Origin: Nostoc sp. NMS7
GTDB lineage: Bacteria; Cyanobacteriota; Cyanobacteriia; Cyanobacteriales; Nostocaceae
Direction: 5' to 3'
Length of the DNA: 64,000 bases
Assembly: GCF_017115085.1 (NCBI RefSeq)
Contig: NZ_JABXKJ010000242.1
Span: 1 to 64,000, forward strand
The notes beneath the pieces are model-generated. The model was not told the origin of the DNA. It did not search any database and was given only the letters and a program-made list of their open reading frames with translations. Shown here piece by piece: positions 1 through 8,119 of this stretch (its first letter is position 1; every line of letters starts with the position of its first letter). Made by a program: the position numbers and the translations under genes.

Positions 1-23
1 ACTATATAGCGATCGCCTTTTTT

Positions 24-434
24 CTAGGATATAACGAGTTTGAAAACACGCCCTAAGCCTTGAGCTATCTGCTCAATACTCAACCCAAACGCTAATAACT
101 GAGGTATTGCTTCTAACTTAGCTTCTTGTTTAGCTTCTTCAAAAACTTCTTGCTTACCTTGTTTTTTACCTTCTTCAAAAACATCTTGGAAAAATCTAGT
201 TTGCCTCAAGTCATTTAATTCAAACATTTTTCCGATCTCCTCTTGGCTCAATCGCGGCAACTTGTAGATTAATATCGTCTTTATTAAACGCACTGTTAAG
301 CCTTCGGGCACCCTATTGACTTCGACTGAAGAAAATTGATAAGCACTAGCTAGTTGCGGCGGTTGGTTAATCAGTTCAAAGAAAGTGCTGGGGATACTTT
401 GAAAGATGCGATAAAAGATACTGTCTGTTTTCAA
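24..434 (-). pseudogene. DUF2887/Rpn-type nuclease-like protein, internally deleted
   Basis: The N-terminal part (KTDSIFYRIFQ, FFELINQPP, YQFSSVEV) and the C-terminal part (IYKLPRLSQEEIGKMF, then an EEGKKQGKQE-type coiled tail) match the two ends of the Nostoc DUF2887 (Rpn/PD-(D/E)XK-like) family. SSVEV is followed almost at once by LIKTILIYKLP. The roughly 120-residue middle that normally carries the nuclease core is therefore missing (family knowledge). The natural start is probably the TTG that encodes the residue before KTDSIF. The open frame continues upstream to position 629, but that extension is translated repeat DNA. The reading frame is intact, yet catalytic function is unlikely. 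No operon partner is visible. Confidence 0.6.
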
Positions 435-911
435 GGGAGCTTGTTTTACAGTTGATGAATATATTTTACACTTCGGTATGCGATGTCTACGATGGTTACT
501 GAGCTTGCCTGCCCTGAGCTTTGCCGTACCACTTCGTGGAAGCAAGCTACGCGTAGCGTCTCGTAGAGAAGGGTCGAAGTACGGGCTATGCCTACGCAGA
601 TGACACACCCAACTTTGCCATCGAATCACAAGGTGTTTAAAGCTGACATTAATATTGGCAATTCCCCCCTAGAATTTTAGAAATAGGGTGTTTTATAGTA
701 AAACAATTGATTGGGCATTGGGCATGGGGTTAACTTTTTCTCTAGTCCCTAATCCTTAGCCCTAGTCTCAGACAAAAAGGGGAAATTCCGCCTAAAGGAC
801 TCGAAGCCTGCGTAAATCAGTATGGCCCGTGATTAGATGCTCTCAGCGTGTCTTGATCATTCGTGGGCGTTGGCAGACTCAATTCCCAATTGGCTAGAGT
901 ACGGCAGAGTT
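435..911. other. Intergenic region with mosaic Nostoc repeat
   Basis: Positions about 505-606 hold a mosaic of short repeat words (GCTACGCGTAGCGTCTC, TCTCGTAGAGAAG, GGGCTATGCCTACGC) that recur near 8.0, 27.97, 41.9, 42.4, 43.7 and 57.1 kb. The rest is AT-rich and should hold the promoter of the extended hyp operon. No convincing NtcA box (GTA-N8-TAC) was found by eye. An in-frame ATG at 837 precedes the preferred start of the next gene. Confidence 0.5.
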
Positions 912-1886
912 ATGACCCCCAGCATTACAGATTCAGCGGTGAAAGCTGCGTTAGCAGCTGTTGCATCGGAGTCAGCCACAGCAGAGGAAAAAATCCAAAT
1001 GCTGATTGAGATAGCACAGGGTTTTCAAAAAAAGCCCAAAGCTGCCCAAGATTTGCGGAATGCAGTTGGTTTATATTACCGGGCTTATGAGATGTGTGGT
1101 GAGGAGTATCCGCTACTGAAAGCCAGGTCTCAAGTGGGGATGGCAGGGACATTACAAGCAATACCGGATGCTGACTACCAACTGCTGCTGCAAGCGAAAA
1201 CAGGTTATGAAGAAGCCCTACCAATTTTACAACAATTAGCTTCGCCAGAGGAAGTGGCAGAGACGCAAATGAATTTTGGGCTGGTGTTGCAGTCGCTTGT
1301 ACCATTCAATTTGGCACGAATAACCGACAGCATCCAAGCTTATCATGAGGCTTTGCGGGTGTTTACTTGGGAAAATTACCCCCAGGAATACGCGATTTTA
1401 TATAACAATATTGCGATCGCTTACCTTTCTATGCCCCTAGCATCAGAACGGGAATACTTGCGTCAAGGGTTAGCAGTGCAATCATTTGAGGTGGCATTAA
1501 AGCATATTAATTTGATTGATCATCCCAGAGAATATGCGATGTTGCAAAATAACTTGGGTAACGCTTTGCAATATTTAGTGAGTTCCCATCCTGTGGATAA
1601 TAATTTGCGTGCGATCGCAGCTTACGATGAGGCGCTAAAAGTGCGTAATTCAAAAGATACACCTCTAGAGTACGCTAACACAATTTCTAACAAGGCTAAC
1701 GCCCTATTCAACTTACCAGACGATCAGGAAAAACCAGAAGCTGGTAATCCTAAAAATCTTTTGCAAGCGCGTATCTACTATCAAGACGCCTTAGAAATAT
1801 TTACAAAATACCAACAAATTGGACAAGTAGAAGTAGTAGCCCAAGCGCTACAAGATGTGGAAGCAGAAATAGGCAATATAAAATAG
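912..1886 (+). CDS. TPR-type protein of the extended hyp operon
   Basis: About 324 residues from the ATG at 912. This start is preferred over the ATG at 837 because the conserved-looking sequence begins near TDSAVKAALAAVASES; the SD is weak for both. The protein is almost all helical. It has repeated YNNIAIAYLSMP, QNNLGNALQYL and ISNKANALFNLP motifs typical of tetratricopeptide-like repeats, so a protein-protein interaction role is likely. In Nostoc species a protein of this kind lies just upstream of hypF and is co-transcribed with the hyp genes (established for the extended hyp operon). Its biochemical role is unknown; a scaffold for hydrogenase small-subunit or Fe-S assembly has been suggested. 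No signal peptide. Confidence 0.8.
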   Translation: MTPSITDSAVKAALAAVASESATAEEKIQMLIEIAQGFQKKPKAAQDLRNAVGLYYRAYEMCGEEYPLLKARSQVGMAGTLQAIPDADYQLLLQAKTGYEEALPILQQLASPEEVAETQMNFGLVLQSLVPFNLARITDSIQAYHEALRVFTWENYPQEYAILYNNIAIAYLSMPLASEREYLRQGLAVQSFEVALKHINLIDHPREYAMLQNNLGNALQYLVSSHPVDNNLRAIAAYDEALKVRNSKDTPLEYANTISNKANALFNLPDDQEKPEAGNPKNLLQARIYYQDALEIFTKYQQIGQVEVVAQALQDVEAEIGNIK

Positions 1887-1947
1887 GGCATTGGGCATTA
1901 ATTATTCTTGCTCATCCCTAATCTACTAATCAGGAGAACAAAACAGC

Positions 1948-2214
1948 ATGAGAGATATTTTAACAAACTCAAGTGTGATAAATTTTCTCACCAGTTTAGC
2001 AGATGGCGACTTGAACATAGCAACAGAATTCGTGTGGGTAATCATAGCAACAGCCTTGTCTATGGTCGGCGGTGCAATTGGTGGAATGCTGTTAGCTGGA
2101 AAAGATATAGGCTATCAGTTTTCAGCAATGCTTGGTGCATTATTTGCCCCTGCTGGTGCAATTCCCGCCATCATCTTAGGGCTGGCTGTTTTAAATTGGC
2201 TGACAAACTATTAG
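1948..2214 (+). CDS. Small two-TM membrane protein of the extended hyp operon
   Basis: 88 residues with a clear SD (AGGAG) 11 nt before the ATG. Two hydrophobic segments are visible: about residues 27-50 (FVWVIIATALSMVGGAIGGM) and 61-84 (ALFAPAGAIPAIILGLAVLN). Both are glycine- and alanine-rich, as in packed helical hairpins. It starts 61 nt after the TPR gene and is followed at 8 nt by another small membrane protein. It corresponds by position to the small conserved ORFs upstream of hypF in Nostoc. The function is not known. The pairing suggests a membrane anchor or small complex serving the hydrogenase maturation proteins (inference). Confidence 0.75.
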   Translation: MRDILTNSSVINFLTSLADGDLNIATEFVWVIIATALSMVGGAIGGMLLAGKDIGYQFSAMLGALFAPAGAIPAIILGLAVLNWLTNY

Positions 2215-2222
2215 GAGAAAAT

Positions 2223-2447
2223 ATGTTAGAGATAGGGTGGTTTTCTGTCAAGTTATTTTTTAAAGGAAAGCTACTACGTGACCCGATGTATTTTGTCAAG
2301 CAAACTACTATTGGTATTGCCGTAGGTTTCTTACTACTAGTGTTACTCGCACAAGCCCCAATTCCCTTCTACTTACCAATAACATTATCTAGTTTAGTGA
2401 CGGGCATGATTATGCCATTTCTCCTTAAAGATTTTAAAATGAAGTGA
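2223..2447 (+). CDS. Small membrane protein paired with the upstream 88-residue protein
   Basis: 74 residues from the ATG at 2223. The SD (AGGAGAAA) overlaps the stop codon of the previous gene, so the two are probably translationally coupled. The N-terminal half is amphipathic and basic (KLFFKGKLLRDPMYFVKQT). A hydrophobic segment follows (about residues 29-62: GIAVGFLLLVLLAQAPIPFY then LPITLSSLVTGMIMPFLL), long enough for two crossings split by a proline turn. The tail KDFKMK is basic. The same frame is open upstream to 1908, but that part overlaps the 88-residue gene and is not used. The family has no known function. Expression with the hyp genes is expected from spacing and orientation. 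Confidence 0.75.
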   Translation: MLEIGWFSVKLFFKGKLLRDPMYFVKQTTIGIAVGFLLLVLLAQAPIPFYLPITLSSLVTGMIMPFLLKDFKMK

Positions 2448-2501
2448 ATTGTCATTAGTCATTAGTCCTTTGTTATTTGTTTTTCCAATGCTCAATGACC
2501 A

Positions 2502-3347
2502 ATGTCCAACCTTGAAGAATTAGTTCAGGAAATTAACCGCTTTGAGGCAATTATATCCGAGTGGGATGAAAGCCAACGGTGTGTAGCAGTAGGTTTAAAA
2601 AGAGCAATTGAAGCTTTGCATAAAGCTGCATTGACTAGTTTGATTAAAAGCCTAAAGCAAGAATCAATGTCAGCTTTGCGCCATGCAGTTGCTGATGAAG
2701 TCGTGTATGGAGTGCTACTGTATCACGAACTAGTCAAACCACCAAAACTACCATTAGCAGAACGCATTCAGACAGCCCTTGAAGAAATTCGGCCAGGTTT
2801 AAAAAGCCATAATGGAGATGTAGAACTAGTAGCAATTAAGCCACCAGATATAGTAGAAATCAGATTAATCGGAACTTGCAGCAGTTGTCCGGCTTCTACT
2901 TTGACTTTATCTCAGGGAGTAGAACAGGTAATCAAAAACCATTGTCCTGAAATTACCAAAGTAGTTGCGGTCAATAACAGCCCTACTGTTAACAACACGA
3001 ATTCCAGTTTAATCAGTCCCTTTTCTTCAAAAATAACTTCTACTTGGATAAAAGTGGCGACTATTGATCAAGTTCCTGAATTTAGTGTATTGGCAGTACA
3101 AATTGCTGGTAATTCCCTGATTTTACATCGTCAAGGTGTTACAGTAACATGTTACCATAATGCTTGCAGTCATTTAGGATCTTCCTTAGAAGAAGGTAAG
3201 GTTGAAAATGGTATTATTACCTGTCCTTCCCACGGATTTCAGTACAAGTTAAAGACAGGTGAATGCTTAACTGCACCTGATGTTTCACTTCATTCATATC
3301 CACTAAAGATTAAAGACGATAAGGTTTTTGTGAAACTGCAAAAATGA
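2502..3347 (+). CDS. NifU C-terminal domain / Rieske [2Fe-2S] fusion protein
   Basis: 281 residues. Residues 1-80 are helical. Residues about 84-155 form a NifU-C (Nfu) domain with the Fe-S scaffold motif C126-S-S-C129. Residues about 182-279 form a Rieske-like ferredoxin domain with C222-S-H224 and C241-P-S-H244, the expected four ligands of a [2Fe-2S] cluster. A protein with both an assembly scaffold and an electron carrier sits upstream of hypF in Nostoc. A role in building or delivering Fe-S clusters to the hydrogenase small subunit has been proposed (inference, not proven here). The start codon lies inside a heptamer-repeat tract (TCAATGACCAATG), and no normal SD is visible. No export signal; cytoplasmic. 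Confidence 0.85.
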   Translation: MSNLEELVQEINRFEAIISEWDESQRCVAVGLKRAIEALHKAALTSLIKSLKQESMSALRHAVADEVVYGVLLYHELVKPPKLPLAERIQTALEEIRPGLKSHNGDVELVAIKPPDIVEIRLIGTCSSCPASTLTLSQGVEQVIKNHCPEITKVVAVNNSPTVNNTNSSLISPFSSKITSTWIKVATIDQVPEFSVLAVQIAGNSLILHRQGVTVTCYHNACSHLGSSLEEGKVENGIITCPSHGFQYKLKTGECLTAPDVSLHSYPLKIKDDKVFVKLQK

Positions 3348-3515
3348 TGATACCAAGGTAACATCTCAGCAAATATACTTGGCGATTAAGAAATCACGGC
3401 TATTTTGCTTTTTAATTTCAGTAGTTCGCGCATTCATTTTAGTATTTTGTGCAAGCAAAATGCCGAAATTGTTTATCATTTGTGTAATTCAGTTATTTAT
3501 TTTAGTGTTTTGAGA

Positions 3516-3704
3516 AAGCAAAAAGGCATATTACTTTCTCAAAATGCCATTTGACTTTCTCATTTGGGTGTCTTCCGCAAGCAAAAAGGCATATTGCTTT
3601 TTCAAAATGCCATTTGACTTTCTCATTTCAGTAGATTCAGCAAGCAAAAAGGTATATTGCTTTCTCAAAATGCCATTTGACTTGCTCATTTCGGTACATC
3701 ACGC
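3516..3704. repeat. Three tandem copies of a 63-bp dyad repeat
   Basis: Three copies begin at 3516, 3579 and 3642, each opening with AAGCAAAAAGG(C/T)ATATT. Each contains a partial dyad: GAGAAAG...CTTTCTC around an inner GGCA...TGCC. More degenerate pieces lie at about 3440-3515. Because 63 is a multiple of three, a 61-codon frame stays open (3544-3729), but it is not taken as a gene. The array fills the gap of about 530 bp between the NifU/Rieske gene and the NHL gene. The rest of that gap (3705-3876) is AT-rich with no gene. Confidence 0.85.
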
Positions 3705-3876
3705 ACTTATGATCAATATCGGTCTGTAGCAAAAGCTAGTAAAGGTTAGCCAGAATCTTTTAAGATTGATTAATACCGAAACTTTTAAAAAATTTTAATT
3801 TAATTTGAAATCTAAACATAATACAAAATTGTTAATGTTGTTACATACTGATCAACATTAATGTTTTTAAATTATT

Positions 3877-5106
3877 ATGAGCGTCTATCTGCGGTTCATG
3901 GATATCCCAATCACAACTAATCCTATATTACAATTACCGCCAGAAGCAACAGAAATTTCTCAATCTTTACCTCTATCACCTCAAGGTGCAGAGGTAATTT
4001 TAGGTAATATTATCGAACCACAACAATTAGTCATACCTGTAGCACCCAGTCCCACAACAATGTTTGGGCCTCGTGCTGCTTGTTTGTTATCAGAAATAGG
4101 CCGATTATGGGTATCAGATACGGGGCATCATCGATTATTAGGATGGCGAAATTTACCCACTAGAGATAGTCAACCGGCTGATTGGGTAATTGGACAACCT
4201 GACTTTTATCATGAGGGACAAAATGCTAAAAGTACACCAGGAAGGGCAACCTTAAGTGTACCAACAGGAATTTGCGCTTGCGGCGAAGGATTAGCTGTAG
4301 CAGATTCTTGGAATCATCGGGTTTTGATTTGGAAAAACTTACCAGAAGATAACAATGTTCCAGCAGATTTGGTGTTAGGGCAAGTTAATTTTACAGATAA
4401 TCAACCAAATCGAGGCAATCATGCAGCATCTGCTAATACAATGCACTGGCCTTATGGTGTTTTCTATCATCAAGGACGGCTATTTATTGCTGACACTGGT
4501 AATCGAAGGGTATTAATTTGGCATCAATTACCAACAGAAAATGGTCAACCGGCTGATTTAGTTTTGGGACAACCAGATATGATATCTCGCAATGAAAACG
4601 GCGGTGATTCTCCAACCGCAGCGAGTATGCGTTGGTGTCACGATATCACCTTTTGGGGAGAGAATTTGGTTGTCACCGATGCAGGTAATCACCGAGTAAT
4701 GATTTGGCAGGGAATGCCAACAGAAAATAATGCCCCTTGTGCAGTAGTTTTAGGACAAAAAAACTTTGATTGTGTGGAAATGAATCAAGGAGTTTATTAT
4801 CCTACTGCTGGTAGTTTGAGTATGCCTTATGGCGTAGGAGTGGCTGGAGATTGGTTAGTAGTTGCAGATACTGCTAATTCCCGTTTGTTAGGATGGATAA
4901 AGCCAGAATTAATTTTATCACTGCAAGGTGCGGCGGCGAATGCGCTTGCAGGACAAATAAATTTTGAAAGTAAAGGTGAAAATCGTAATTTTGGACTGCC
5001 AAAACGAGATAGCTTAAATTGGTGTTATGGTATAAAAATTTGTGGTAATACGGCGATAATCGCTGATTCTGGAAATAACCGAGTTTTGCTGTGGCAGTTT
5101 AATTAA
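3877..5106 (+). CDS. NHL-repeat beta-propeller protein of the extended hyp operon
   Basis: 409 residues. Six NHL-type blades are recognisable by their signature lines: VSDTGHHRLLGW (79-90), VADSWNHRVLIW, IADTGNRRVLIW, VTDAGNHRVMIW, VADTANSRLLGW and IADSGNNRVLLW at the C-terminus. They are separated by PADLVLGQ-type linkers. NHL propellers bind proteins or other ligands and need no metal. An NHL protein directly upstream of hypF is part of the Nostoc extended hyp operon. Its exact role is unknown; a platform for maturation partners is a reasonable guess. No signal peptide. The start may be the ATG at 3877 or at 3898, as neither has a strong SD. It ends 48 nt before hypF. Confidence 0.85.
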   Translation: MSVYLRFMDIPITTNPILQLPPEATEISQSLPLSPQGAEVILGNIIEPQQLVIPVAPSPTTMFGPRAACLLSEIGRLWVSDTGHHRLLGWRNLPTRDSQPADWVIGQPDFYHEGQNAKSTPGRATLSVPTGICACGEGLAVADSWNHRVLIWKNLPEDNNVPADLVLGQVNFTDNQPNRGNHAASANTMHWPYGVFYHQGRLFIADTGNRRVLIWHQLPTENGQPADLVLGQPDMISRNENGGDSPTAASMRWCHDITFWGENLVVTDAGNHRVMIWQGMPTENNAPCAVVLGQKNFDCVEMNQGVYYPTAGSLSMPYGVGVAGDWLVVADTANSRLLGWIKPELILSLQGAAANALAGQINFESKGENRNFGLPKRDSLNWCYGIKICGNTAIIADSGNNRVLLWQFN

Positions 5107-5134
5107 TTCGTAATTCGTAATTCGTAATTCATAA
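5107..5134. repeat. Heptamer tandem repeat (AATTCGT)
   Basis: Four near-identical units of TAATTCG lie between the NHL gene and hypF. This is one of the short tandemly repeated heptamers characteristic of heterocystous cyanobacteria. Confidence 0.7.
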
Positions 5135-5154
5135 TTTTGGAAAGTTAAATTTTT

Positions 5155-7569
5155 ATGGCGACTGAAGAAATTAGAGTTCGTGGTACTGTTCAAGGAGTAG
5201 GATTTCGTCCTACTGTATATCGTCTTGCTAAAGCCTGCAATTTGCATGGAGATGTTTGTAATGATGGTCAAGGTATTTTAATTAGGGTATCTGGTAGTGA
5301 GGAAGCAATAACCGAATTTGTTGCCAGATTGCAAACAGAATGTCCACCGTTGGCAAGAATTAATCAACTAACAAGAATTATTTATGAAAGTGAATTTAAC
5401 TTTGATAATTTTGTAATTCTTCCTAGTGTCAGTAATGTCATTAAAACAGAAATTACCTCTGATGCAGCCACTTGTCCGCAATGTCAACAAGAAATATTCA
5501 ACCCCTTTAGGCGCTATTATCGCTATCCCTTTACTAACTGTACTCATTGCGGTCCTCGCCTAAGTATTATTCGTGCCATTCCTTACGACAGATGCAATAC
5601 CAGTATGTCTGCGTTTGCGATATGTTCAGAATGTGCAAAGGAATACCACGATGTCGAAAACCGCCGTTTTCACGCCCAACCTGTCGCTTGTCATGCTTGC
5701 GGTCCCACAGCTTGGTTAGAACGCGCCGATGGTAAATCGGTTACTGCTTCTATGTTCTCCATGCTAGATGATGTTGATGCCGTTTGTACCCTGTTGCAAA
5801 AGGGTGAGATTGTGGCAATTAAAGGGTTAGGTGGTATTCATCTAGCTTGCGATGCAACACAAGAAACTGCTGTAGAAAAACTGCGTCAGCGCAAAAGACG
5901 CTATCATAAACCCTTTGCTTTAATGGCGCGAGATATTGAAGTAATTGAACAATATTGTACTGTCAACGCTAAAGAAAAAGAATTATTGACAAGTTCTGCT
6001 GCACCAATTGTTTTACTACAGGTAAAAGGAAGAGAGGGAGATGGGAAAAATTTATTCACTCCTAACTACTGTAGAGACGCGATTAATCGCGTCTCTACTC
6101 TTCATATTGCATCATCAGTTGCACCAGGGCAAAATACACTCGGTTTCATGCTACCTTATACGCCCTTACATCACTTAATTCTTCGGCGGATGAATCGCCC
6201 AATTATTTTAACAAGTGGCAATCTTGCCGATGAACCACAATGTATTGATAATGACGAGGCAAGAGAAAAATTAGGCGCAATCGCTGATTATTTTCTCCTT
6301 CACAATCGAGAGATTATTAATCGCGTAGATGATTCAGTTGTACGGGTTGTCGGCGATAAAGTTCAAACAATTCGCCGTGCCAGAGGATATGCACCAGCAG
6401 CTATTAGTTTACCACCGGGATTTCACAATCTGCCGCAAATTTTAGCAATGGGCAGTGAGTTAAAAAATGCCTTTTGCCTATTGCGTGAAGGAGAAGCAAT
6501 TCTCTCTCAACACATAGGAGATTTAGAAAAAGCTGCGGCTTTCAATGCTTACCAAGACACTTTAAATTTATACTTTAATTTATTTCAACATCAACCAGAA
6601 GTAATCGCAATTGATAAACATCCTGAATATCTCTCAAGCAAACTTGGTAAAGAACTCGCAGATACAAATCAAATCAAAATTCATCAAATCCAACATCATC
6701 ACGCGCATATCGCCGCTTGCATGACAGAAAATGGTATTCCTTTAGATTCGCCGCCGGTATTAGGCATTGCTTTAGATGGTTTAGGTTACGGTGATGATGG
6801 TACACTCTGGGGCGGAGAATTTCTTTTAGCAGATTACCGTAAATTTCAGCGACTAGCAACATTTAAACCAGTAGCAATGATTGGTGGTGAACAAGCAATT
6901 TATCAGCCTTGGCGTAATACCTATGCTCAATTAATAGCTGCTAAACTTTGGGATAATTGCCAACAGCAATATGCTGATTTAGAAATCGTAAAATTTCTGA
7001 ATAAAAAACCATTAAAATTACTCAATCAACTTATGGAGAAAGGAATTAACTCACCTACAGCTTCCTCAGTGGGGCGGTTGTTCGATGCGGTGGCGGCGGC
7101 TATCGGTATTTGCCTTGAAGAATGTAGCTATGAAGGACAAGCTGCGATCGCAATGGAAGCTATAATAGATGTTAGCAGCTTAAATAATTATAAAGAAACC
7201 CTAATATATCCTTTTAATTTTATATTTTCAGATAGTATTTATTGTATAGACCCGCGCCCAATGTGGCAAGCCTTGCTCGATGACATACAGCAGCAGATTC
7301 CACAAACAGTTATGGCTGCCAAATTTCACAAAGGGTTAGCTAATGCGATTGTGGAAATGGTTAAGCGTCTTTGTCAAGAAAATCTGATTAATCAGGTTGT
7401 TCTAACAGGAGGAGTATTTCAAAATTGTATATTGTTAGAGCAAGTTACCAAAGGATTACAAACATTAGAAATAAAAGTACTCACTCACAGTTTAGTTCCA
7501 GCTAATGACGGCGGCTTATCTTTAGGACAAGCAGTTATTGCAGCCGCACAATTAATCAATTGTTATTGA
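5155..7569 (+). CDS. hypF: Carbamoyltransferase HypF (hydrogenase maturation)
   Basis: HypF uses carbamoyl phosphate and ATP to form the carbamoyl group that HypE later turns into the cyanide ligands of the NiFe site. Domains in order: acylphosphatase-like (VRGTVQGVGFRP, residues 8-19); two zinc-finger motifs (C107/C110/C129/C132 and C157/C160/C179/C182); a YrdC-like domain (about 205-395, IKGLGGIHLACDA); a Kae1-like C-terminal domain with HHHAH (514-518) and DGLGYGDDGTLWGGE. At 804 residues it is slightly longer than usual. Residues about 293-318 look like an extra loop, and C306-T315 are encoded by a perfect 28-bp palindrome. The protein should still be functional because the frame and all motifs are kept. 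It is the first hyp gene of the cluster. Confidence 0.97.
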   Translation: MATEEIRVRGTVQGVGFRPTVYRLAKACNLHGDVCNDGQGILIRVSGSEEAITEFVARLQTECPPLARINQLTRIIYESEFNFDNFVILPSVSNVIKTEITSDAATCPQCQQEIFNPFRRYYRYPFTNCTHCGPRLSIIRAIPYDRCNTSMSAFAICSECAKEYHDVENRRFHAQPVACHACGPTAWLERADGKSVTASMFSMLDDVDAVCTLLQKGEIVAIKGLGGIHLACDATQETAVEKLRQRKRRYHKPFALMARDIEVIEQYCTVNAKEKELLTSSAAPIVLLQVKGREGDGKNLFTPNYCRDAINRVSTLHIASSVAPGQNTLGFMLPYTPLHHLILRRMNRPIILTSGNLADEPQCIDNDEAREKLGAIADYFLLHNREIINRVDDSVVRVVGDKVQTIRRARGYAPAAISLPPGFHNLPQILAMGSELKNAFCLLREGEAILSQHIGDLEKAAAFNAYQDTLNLYFNLFQHQPEVIAIDKHPEYLSSKLGKELADTNQIKIHQIQHHHAHIAACMTENGIPLDSPPVLGIALDGLGYGDDGTLWGGEFLLADYRKFQRLATFKPVAMIGGEQAIYQPWRNTYAQLIAAKLWDNCQQQYADLEIVKFLNKKPLKLLNQLMEKGINSPTASSVGRLFDAVAAAIGICLEECSYEGQAAIAMEAIIDVSSLNNYKETLIYPFNFIFSDSIYCIDPRPMWQALLDDIQQQIPQTVMAAKFHKGLANAIVEMVKRLCQENLINQVVLTGGVFQNCILLEQVTKGLQTLEIKVLTHSLVPANDGGLSLGQAVIAAAQLINCY
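6071..6098. repeat. 28-bp perfect palindrome inside hypF
   Basis: GTAGAGACGCGATT followed by its exact reverse complement. The same core (AGACGCGATTAATCGCGTCT) occurs at 47825-47844 just after ctpA, so this is a dispersed repeat. Here it lies inside the coding frame of hypF and adds the residues CRDAINRVST. Confidence 0.9.
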
Positions 7570-7583
7570 TAACAAAATTCTCC

Positions 7584-7625
7584 TCAGTATCATTCTCTCT
7601 GCGTTCTCTGCGCCTCTGCGGTAGC
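7584..7625. repeat. CTCTGCG dispersed repeat between hypF and hypC
   Basis: A run of TCTCTGCGTTCTCTGCGCC type followed by CTCTGCGGTAGCCTGCGGC. Related copies lie at 9328-9366, 11650-11685, 19690-19830, 26371-26415, 26484-26504 and 26590-26607. The frame in front of hypC stays open through this repeat but is not coding. Confidence 0.75.
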
Positions 7626-7673
7626 CTGCGGCAAGTCACTTTCGCGTCTACGTTTATCTTGACAAATAAAAAA

Positions 7674-7934
7674 ATGTGCTTAGGAATTCCCGGACAAATT
7701 ATAGAAATTACCAACGTTGACCATAAATTAGCCATAGTTAACATTGGTGGAGTTAAACGTCAAGTAAATATTGCTTGTATCCTAGATGAACAACATCCTC
7801 CCGAAGCTTGTATTGGGGATTGGGTGCTAGTGCATGTTGGCTTTGCCATGAATAGAATTAACGAACAAGAAGCAGCAGAAACTTTACAACTCTTCCAAGA
7901 ATTAGCAGCAGCACAAGCAGGGATTAGTACTTGA
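7674..7934 (+). CDS. hypC: Hydrogenase maturation chaperone HypC
   Basis: 86 residues, starting with MCLGIPGQI. The N-terminal Cys2 right after the initiator Met is the essential HypC residue that holds the Fe(CN)2CO unit together with HypD. The frame is open upstream to 7560, but the extra residues are translated CTCTGCG repeat, so the ATG at 7674 is used. HypC passes iron with its ligands to the large-subunit precursor. It lies 104 nt after hypF. hypD follows after 185 nt of repeat-containing spacer (a GCGTAGC mosaic at about 8005-8050). Confidence 0.96.
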   Translation: MCLGIPGQIIEITNVDHKLAIVNIGGVKRQVNIACILDEQHPPEACIGDWVLVHVGFAMNRINEQEAAETLQLFQELAAAQAGIST

Positions 7935-8119
7935 ATAATAGACTTTTTTTGTCTCACGAGAGTTTAAAACTCACATCTTTCTTTCTTCTTCTTTCTTCCT
8001 TCTCTGCGAGACGCTGCGCGTAGCTTGTTCTCCGCAGGAGTACGCGGTTTGTTAAAAAAAACTTTCTCCTACAAAAGCGAAATTAAGTAATACATAAAAC
8101 TCATTACTCCTCACATCCT

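Noticed and set aside
925-1305. 126-codon frame antisense to the TPR gene
   Set aside because: It lies fully inside a well-supported gene on the other strand and has no motif.
3516-3704. CRISPR array
   Set aside because: The units are contiguous, with no unique spacers. The same holds for the other tandem tracts in the window.
3544-3729. 61-codon frame through the 63-bp repeats
   Set aside because: It is open only because the repeat unit is a multiple of three; no SD and no gene-like composition outside the repeat.
8105-8115. ACTCCTCACAT before hypD as a Yfr1-like sequence
   Set aside because: It is in the same sense as Yfr1, not complementary, lacks the final base, and has no flanking hairpins.
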